Positions 15,107 to 19,194 of a stretch of 19,194 bases of DNA are shown piece by piece; within the stretch, counting starts at the first letter, position 1, and every line of letters starts with the position of its first letter. Both the position numbers and the translations under genes were made by a program. Source of the stretch: CAYUNA01 sp047629355 (GTDB taxonomy: Bacteria; Bacteroidota; Bacteroidia; Chitinophagales; Saprospiraceae). Location of the stretch: positions 1-19,194 of the forward strand of contig JBLHWU010000123.1 in NCBI GenBank assembly GCA_047629355.1, read 5' to 3'. The notes beneath the pieces are model-generated. The model was not told the origin of the DNA. It ran no database searches and saw only the letters and a list, made by a program, of their open reading frames with translations.

Positions 15107-15907
15107 ATGAAAATACTGGTAATTGGCGGTGGCAACATGGGTATGACCTATGCAAAAAGTTTCCTACGGTCGCACATCACGACCGCAGAAGACATGATGA
15201 TTTTGGAAAAATCGCCCGAAAAAGCAGTGGAATTAGCCAAAAAAGACATTGGAACCGTTTATGACAAACCTGATGACTGTCTCAAAAAAGCAGACCTAAT
15301 CATTCTGGCCGTCAAGCCTCAAGATACTGCTTCTCTTTTCGAAAGTTTGAAGCCATTTGTGGATGAGCAGCAAGTATTTGTGTCCATTATGGCTGGCGTT
15401 AAAATTGAGACTATTTCCAAGGCATTGGGCATCAAAAAAGTGATTCGCGCAATGCCCAACCTTCCCGCACAAATCGGGATGGGCATGACCGTCTTTACTT
15501 CCACAGATGAGGTGACCCGCATTGAATTGGTGATGGTTCAAAACCTGATTAATACTACTGGAAAAAGCGTTTATGTAGAAAAAGAAGCTGCAATTGATGC
15601 TGCAACTGCCATTTCTGGAAGTGGGCCCGCTTACGTTTGGTATTTTATGAATTCAATGATGGAAGCTTCGAAAAATATGGGTTTTTCAACTTCTGAAAGT
15701 GAATTATTGGTTAGTCAAACCTTTAAAGGAGCGATTGATTTGTTTAACAAAACTAATTTTTCCTGCGAAGAATGGATTCAGAAAGTTTGCTCGAAAGGTG
15801 GAACAACCGAGGCGGCAATGCGGTCGTATGAAGCGGATGTTTTGAAAGAAAAAATTGTAGCTGGAGCAGAGGCTGCCTTGAAACGAGCGATAGAGTTAGG
15901 GAATTAA
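15107..15907 (+). CDS. proC: Pyrroline-5-carboxylate reductase
   Basis: Cytoplasmic NAD(P)H-dependent enzyme that makes L-proline in the last biosynthetic step. The ATG at 15107 gives 266 residues and starts directly with the Rossmann strand MKILVIGGGNMG. A TTG at 15077 would add ten residues and is unlikely. Family marks are VKPQ (69-72), RAMPN (114-118), the substrate-binding GSGPAYV (171-177) and GGTTEAA (231-237) of the helical dimerisation domain. It is convergent with the next gene and shares a bidirectional hairpin with it. Other proline genes (proA, proB) are not in the window. Confidence 0.95.
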   Translation: MKILVIGGGNMGMTYAKSFLRSHITTAEDMMILEKSPEKAVELAKKDIGTVYDKPDDCLKKADLIILAVKPQDTASLFESLKPFVDEQQVFVSIMAGVKIETISKALGIKKVIRAMPNLPAQIGMGMTVFTSTDEVTRIELVMVQNLINTTGKSVYVEKEAAIDAATAISGSGPAYVWYFMNSMMEASKNMGFSTSESELLVSQTFKGAIDLFNKTNFSCEEWIQKVCSKGGTTEAAMRSYEADVLKEKIVAGAEAALKRAIELGN

Positions 15908-15908
15908 A

Positions 15909-15976
15909 AACAATGAACAAATGAGCAATTCCCTCAAAACGTACTCTTTAGGTGGCATTGCTCATTACTCATTGTT
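15909..15976. terminator. Bidirectional hairpin between convergent proC and barrel-protein genes
   Basis: AACAATGAACAAATGAGCAA pairs with TTGCTCATTACTCATTGTT over about 19 bases, with few mismatches, around a loop of about 28 bases. It begins two bases after the proC stop and reaches the stop codon of the minus-strand gene. Confidence 0.6.
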
Positions 15977-16581
15977 TAAAAAGTATAACCCAGCGAAAAT
16001 CGCAACTGCGGCCATCCCATGCCCAATCCAATATTTTTAAAAGATTCTTTCTCCGTCGAACCATCAGAATAAGTCACTTCTACATCGCCCAATCCAAAGG
16101 AAGAAAGTCCATAACCTACTGCCGTACCGATAGAAAATCCACTCGGCGTCACCCATTGCCAACCTGCGGTCGCGCCAATACCAAAAGTATGTCCATTGAA
16201 TCTTGCCGCTTGTTTGAGGTCATTATCGCTGGTGACCGTCGCTTCTATAGTCGTCAAACCTGCTTTTAGATAAGGAGCTAAGTAAAAACCTGCCAATGCT
16301 TTTTCGCGGTCTTCCTTTATATAAAAACGGACTTCGGGAGAAATCGCGTAGTTTTTCCACGAGATTTTATTGCCATCTCCATCTTTAAAACTAATGCCAA
16401 ATGGCAATATTTTTAACGTTAAACTGCCCGATACATTCGGTGCAAGCAAGCGTTCATAACCTATACCGCCTGAGATTGGATGCACTCTTAAGACATTGTT
16501 TTGAGCTTGAATTGTTGAAATATTTGCAAAAAAGGCAAATAAGAAGATGGCTGTTAAAATAATTATTTTGATGGTTTTCAT
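15976..16581 (-). CDS. Small predicted outer-membrane beta-barrel protein
   Basis: A 201-residue protein with an N-terminal signal peptide (MKTIKII, a hydrophobic core, cleavage expected after IQA). The mature part has the alternating pattern of an 8-stranded barrel with frequent Gly and aromatic residues (GFYLAPYLKAGLTTIEATV, FGIGATAGWQWV) and ends in FSLGYTF with a terminal Phe. This fits the general outer-membrane-protein/PorT-like beta-barrel class of Bacteroidota, but I cannot assign a role. The ATG (16581) is preceded by AAAACGATAAATC. It is isolated: convergent with proC and followed upstream by repeat elements. Confidence 0.7.
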   Translation of the reverse strand: MKTIKIIILTAIFLFAFFANISTIQAQNNVLRVHPISGGIGYERLLAPNVSGSLTLKILPFGISFKDGDGNKISWKNYAISPEVRFYIKEDREKALAGFYLAPYLKAGLTTIEATVTSDNDLKQAARFNGHTFGIGATAGWQWVTPSGFSIGTAVGYGLSSFGLGDVEVTYSDGSTEKESFKNIGLGMGWPQLRFSLGYTF

Positions 16582-16687
16582 GATTTATCGTTTTAAATGT
16601 TTGGAAAGAATTTGGCTTCTGCTGTGGTTGAAAGCTACTACCAAATGTTTGGAGGAATCCCCCAAGGATATTTTTATTTTAATAGAC

Positions 16688-16755
16688 TTTAAAGAAAAAC
16701 TATCAAAAAAATCTTGTCTAAAAATTTTACCTGATTAATTACTACGTATTATTTA
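16688..16755 (-). repeat. Inverted-repeat element, CGCGTAG family, single-ended copy
   Basis: Read on the minus strand it gives TAAATAATACGTAGTAATT and then AATTTTTAGACAAGATTTTT, GATAGTTTTTCTTTAAA. It matches the first ~68 bp of the 459-625 copy. The match stops near 16688 and no second end is seen, so the copy is truncated. Its end runs directly into the palindrome at 16754-16916. Confidence 0.65.
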
Positions 16756-16916
16756 GGAACGCGGAATAAATAAATGCAGATTCTTGGAAGTGAGGTTTTG
16801 TTCTCCCTTTTTGCTTTAAACGTGCGATTTATGTTGATATAATGAGCGTTTTAAAGTGAAAAATGAGGACTAAATATCCTGTCAAGAATCTGCATTTATT
16901 TAATTCACGTTCTTTA
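16754..16916 (+). repeat. 163-bp palindromic MITE-like element, copy A
   Basis: The ends GAACGCGGAATAAATAAATG and (reverse-complemented) GAACGTGAATTAAATAAATG continue into CAGATTCTTG on both sides. The inner arms CTTTAAACG/CGTTTTAAAG also pair, so nearly the whole element is one long hairpin. It is flanked on both sides by TTTAG, a possible 5-bp target duplication. A second copy lies in opposite orientation at 18091-18254. There is no coding capacity. Confidence 0.75.
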
Positions 16917-17061
16917 GTAACAGATTCTCTAAAAGTATCCGCTACCTAACCTTCTCTTTTTTCTGGGGATGAGTGAAGTTTTTTATTAAAAAAATAAGGC
17001 GAATTAGTTTCCATTCCCTAAATTGAGGTTTTAAATTTCAAATCAATAAAATTTTAATAAT

Positions 17062-18093
17062 ATGTCAAATCAAAATAGACGAAAATTTCTAAAATATTCG
17101 AGCCAAGCAGCCTTAGGGTTGGGTTTAATGGGATTTTATAATTGTAGTTCAGATGGTGGAAAGCACGAACACAAAGAGGGGGAAGACAATGACCACAGCC
17201 ACGAAGGTCATTCACACGATGAACATGCTGGACACGACCATGGCAGCGAATTGTTCTTTAAGATTTCCTTAGCACAATGGTCTTTGCACCGAACTTTTAA
17301 AAAGGGAGAATTGGATAATTTAGATTTTGCCGCTACTGCAAAAAATAAATTTGACATCGATGCAATTGAATATGTGAGTCAGTTTTTCAAAGACAAAGCA
17401 AAAGATAAAGGCTATTTGGGAGAAATGAAAAAACGGGCGGCTGACAATGGTGTCAAAAGTCTGATTATTATGGTGGATGGCGAAGGGGATTTAGGCGGTT
17501 TGGATGCTAAAAAACGGAAAGCAGCAGTTGCCAATCATGAGAAATGGTTGGAAGCAGCGCAACTTTTAGGTTGTCATTCTATTCGCGTCAATGCGTTTGG
17601 GGTTGGAAGTCGGGAAGAGGTGAGTCAAGCGGCGATTGATGGCTTGGGCAGTTTGGCGGAAATGGGAGCAAAATATGGGCAAAACGTCATCGTCGAAAAT
17701 CATGGTGGCTGGTCGTCTGACGGCGATTGGTTGACGAATGTGATGGCGCAAGTCAATATGCCGAACTGTGGAATCTTACCTGATTTTGGTAATTTCTGCA
17801 TTGAAAGAAAAGACGGTAAGCAATGGGACGGCGAGTGTCTCAACGAATATGACCGTTATAAAGGGGTTCAACAATTTATGAAATATGCCAAGGCGGTTAG
17901 TGCCAAATCACATGATTTCAACGAAGCAGGGGAGGAGACGAAGACGGATTATTTGAAAATGATGAAAATTGTGAAGGATGCAGGTTACCGTGGGTATGTT
18001 GGGGTGGAATATGAAGGTAGTGTTTTGAGTGAAATGGATGGTATTATGGCAACGAAAAAATTGTTAGAAACAGTTGGTAAGAAATTGTCCTAG
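17062..18093 (+). CDS. Tat-exported, His-rich sugar phosphate isomerase/epimerase-like TIM-barrel protein
   Basis: A 343-residue protein. The N-terminus NRRKFLKYSSQAALGLGLMG is a twin-arginine signal (Arg6-Arg7) and ends at FYNC (Cys28), a weak lipobox. Residues 35-60 hold nine histidines among acidic residues (for example HSHEGHSHDEHAGHDHG), a likely metal-binding linker. The rest (about 65-343) is a xylose-isomerase-like TIM barrel. Expected metal ligands are Glu212 (VENHGG), Asp241 (PDFGNF), His284 (KSHDFNE) and Glu316 (GVEYEG). Related exported proteins act on sugars or inositols, but the substrate cannot be read here. The stop codon TAG lies at the first bases of palindrome copy B, and copy A lies 145 bases upstream, so the gene is bracketed by an inverted pair. 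Confidence 0.85.
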   Translation: MSNQNRRKFLKYSSQAALGLGLMGFYNCSSDGGKHEHKEGEDNDHSHEGHSHDEHAGHDHGSELFFKISLAQWSLHRTFKKGELDNLDFAATAKNKFDIDAIEYVSQFFKDKAKDKGYLGEMKKRAADNGVKSLIIMVDGEGDLGGLDAKKRKAAVANHEKWLEAAQLLGCHSIRVNAFGVGSREEVSQAAIDGLGSLAEMGAKYGQNVIVENHGGWSSDGDWLTNVMAQVNMPNCGILPDFGNFCIERKDGKQWDGECLNEYDRYKGVQQFMKYAKAVSAKSHDFNEAGEETKTDYLKMMKIVKDAGYRGYVGVEYEGSVLSEMDGIMATKKLLETVGKKLS

Positions 18094-18254
18094 GAACACG
18101 AAATAAATAGGTATAGATTCTTGGGAGGATATTTTGCCCTCATTTTTCACGTTGAAAATCTTCATGGTATCAACATAAATTGAACTTTCAAAGCAAAAAG
18201 GGAGAACAAAACGGCTCTCTCATGAATCTAACTTTATTTATTTCGCATTTCTTA
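18091..18254 (-). repeat. 164-bp palindromic MITE-like element, copy B (inverted)
   Basis: Its reverse complement aligns along its whole length with 16754-16916, with identical stretches such as TTTTGTTCTCCCTTTTTGCTTT and TTTATGTTGATA. Ends are TAGGAACACGAAATAAATA and TTTATTTCGCATTTCTTA. The left end overlaps the stop codon of the TIM-barrel gene. No clear target duplication is seen at this copy. Confidence 0.75.
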
Positions 18255-18266
18255 ACGCCTATTTCA

Positions 18267-18319
18267 AAAGTAAAGATCTTTTGTCATTTCGACCGAAGTG
18301 GAGAAAAAGACCAAAATAA
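18267..18319 (+). repeat. 53-bp dispersed repeat (GTCATTTCGACCGAAGTGG block), copy 2
   Basis: This matches 399-451 at all but two positions. It starts 13 bases after palindrome copy B and is followed by a different palindrome (18329-18431). A right-hand partner sequence (18440-18460) also matches the right end at 634-654. Confidence 0.75.
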
Positions 18320-18328
18320 CTCCGCCAT

Positions 18329-18431
18329 TTAGACAGGGCAAATTTCCTTCGTTTTTTACTTGAAATCAGTCAAAGTATCAACAATTATCCTTCTTTCAAG
18401 TAAAAACCGAGAAAAATTATCCACTGTCTAA
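18329..18431. repeat. 103-bp imperfect palindrome
   Basis: The arms TTAGACAG...TTTTTTACTTGAAA (18329-18365) and TTTCAAGTAAAAAC...CTGTCTAA (18394-18431) pair over about 37 bases with a few mismatches, around a loop of 28 bases. The outer sequence on both sides (CAAAATAACTCCGCCA and ACTTATTATTTTA) extends the pairing loosely. Confidence 0.6.
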
Positions 18432-18476
18432 CTTGTTGTACTTATTATTTTATCGTTACTTAAGCTGATTTTTTCC

Positions 18477-18484
18477 TAATTTTG
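18477..18484 (+). promoter_or_regulatory. Candidate -7 box immediately before the hydrolase start
   Basis: TAATTTTG matches TAnnTTTG and ends five bases before the ATG at 18489. If used, transcription would start at or next to the start codon and give a leaderless or near-leaderless mRNA. No -33 TTG at normal spacing was found. Confidence 0.3.
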
Positions 18485-18488
18485 CACC

Positions 18489-19194
18489 ATGAATTTAAAT
18501 TTCAAACAATTCGGTCAAGGTGACCCTATCATCATTTTGCACGGTCTATTCGGTACATTAGACAATTGGCAAACGCTGGCTAAAAAACTGGCAGAAGACC
18601 ATACCGTTTTCATCATTGACCAACGCAATCACGGACGTTCGCCACAGGACGAAACGTTTGATTATCCAACAATGGCGGAAGATTTGAAGGAATTCATGGA
18701 GGAAAATTGGATTTATAAAGCACACCTTATCGGTCACTCTATGGGTGGAAAAACAGTGATGCAATTTGCGTTAGAATACCCTGATATGGTTGATGAACTG
18801 GTGGTTGTAGACATTGCGCCCGTTGCTTATCCGGAGCGACACAACCATATTTTTGATGCCCTTTTAAATTTGCATCCTGAGAAAATTGAGAATAGAAAAG
18901 AGATTGATACCATTTTGGAAAAGCAAATTCCAGCATACGGCGAGCGGCAGTTTTTAATGAAAAACCTAACGCGCAACAAAGAGGGGGGCGGCTATCGTTT
19001 TAAAATGAATTTGCCTGTTATTTATAAAAATTACGCACATATTTTAGCAAATGTGGAAAGCGAAGACACCTTTGATAAACCAACTTTATTTATCAAAGGT
19101 GGTAATTCTAAACACATTCAAGCCGAATATCAAGCACAGATTTTAGAGAAATTCCCTGAAGCCGTTGTTAAGACCATCGAAAACGCGGGACATT
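18489..19194 (+). CDS. Alpha/beta hydrolase, YbfF-like esterase (3' end outside window)
   Basis: The first 235 codons are present and the frame is still open at the window edge. The oxyanion-hole segment is LHGLFGTLDNW (17-27), the nucleophile elbow is GHSMGG with Ser84 (82-87), and DQRNHGRS (44-51) is typical of the YbfF/ABHD11-like group. The likely catalytic His is His235 in NAGH, the last full codon in the window; family length is about 255 residues, so only about 20 residues are missing. It probably hydrolyses short acyl or thioester substrates in the cytoplasm; the natural substrate of this group is poorly defined. It stands alone after a repeat-rich spacer. Confidence 0.88.
   Translation, partial: MNLNFKQFGQGDPIIILHGLFGTLDNWQTLAKKLAEDHTVFIIDQRNHGRSPQDETFDYPTMAEDLKEFMEENWIYKAHLIGHSMGGKTVMQFALEYPDMVDELVVVDIAPVAYPERHNHIFDALLNLHPEKIENRKEIDTILEKQIPAYGERQFLMKNLTRNKEGGGYRFKMNLPVIYKNYAHILANVESEDTFDKPTLFIKGGNSKHIQAEYQAQILEKFPEAVVKTIENAGH

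Noticed and set aside
16547..16738. 63-codon plus-strand open frame beside the barrel gene
   Set aside because: It overlaps the signal-peptide region of the minus-strand gene and runs into the CGCGTAG repeat; no family resemblance.
16754..18254. Composite transposon with its own transposase
   Set aside because: The flanking copies are non-coding and the only gene between them is an isomerase-like enzyme, so the claim is limited to a MITE-bracketed gene.

Overview
The window looks like chromosomal DNA from a member of the Bacteroidota, possibly a Saprospiria-like lineage; the lineage is inferred, not tested. Support comes from AT-rich intergenic DNA, start codons preceded by A/T-rich sequence rather than Shine-Dalgarno boxes, a TAnnTTTG-type -7 motif upstream of der, surface lipoproteins with carboxypeptidase-regulatory-like domains, and beta-barrel proteins ending in Phe. 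No rRNA, tRNA, CRISPR array, phage gene, transposase or complete insertion sequence was recognised.

Layout. Positions 1-1080 hold no convincing gene but are dense in repeats: a terminator-like hairpin, a repeat with inverted ends that contains a second repeat (about 297-655), a 96-bp palindrome and short GC-rich repeats. metG follows (1081-3198), convergent with a VLCAD-type acyl-CoA dehydrogenase (3500-5368, minus); three hairpins lie between them. The dehydrogenase is divergent from a long-chain acyl-CoA synthetase (5632-7455), so fatty-acid activation and the first beta-oxidation step share one intergenic region. A 5'-truncated YwqK-like gene remnant follows, directly against a short inverted-repeat element. 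Next come der (8190-9491), rfbC and rfbD (two dTDP-L-rhamnose genes), a beta-barrel protein, two lipoproteins, proC, a convergent small beta-barrel protein, a Tat-type His-rich sugar-isomerase-like protein, and the first 235 codons of a YbfF-like alpha/beta hydrolase that runs off the end.

How the genes fit together. Most are housekeeping: tRNA charging, ribosome assembly, fatty-acid oxidation, proline synthesis. The rfbC/rfbD block followed by an outer-membrane protein and lipoproteins suggests a cell-envelope neighbourhood, but rfbA and rfbB are not in view and co-transcription is only inferred.

The most unusual content is intergenic. Nearly every long spacer is occupied by long imperfect palindromes without coding capacity, resembling MITEs. 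Three families occur more than once: (i) a family with TAAGTAACGCGTAGTAATT ends, present as a 167-bp copy, an internally deleted 75-bp copy and a single-ended copy; (ii) a roughly 163-bp palindrome present as two oppositely oriented copies bracketing the His-rich TIM-barrel gene; (iii) a frame containing GTCATTTCGACCGAAGTGG that occurs twice, each time around a different palindrome. No enzyme that could mobilise them is encoded here.
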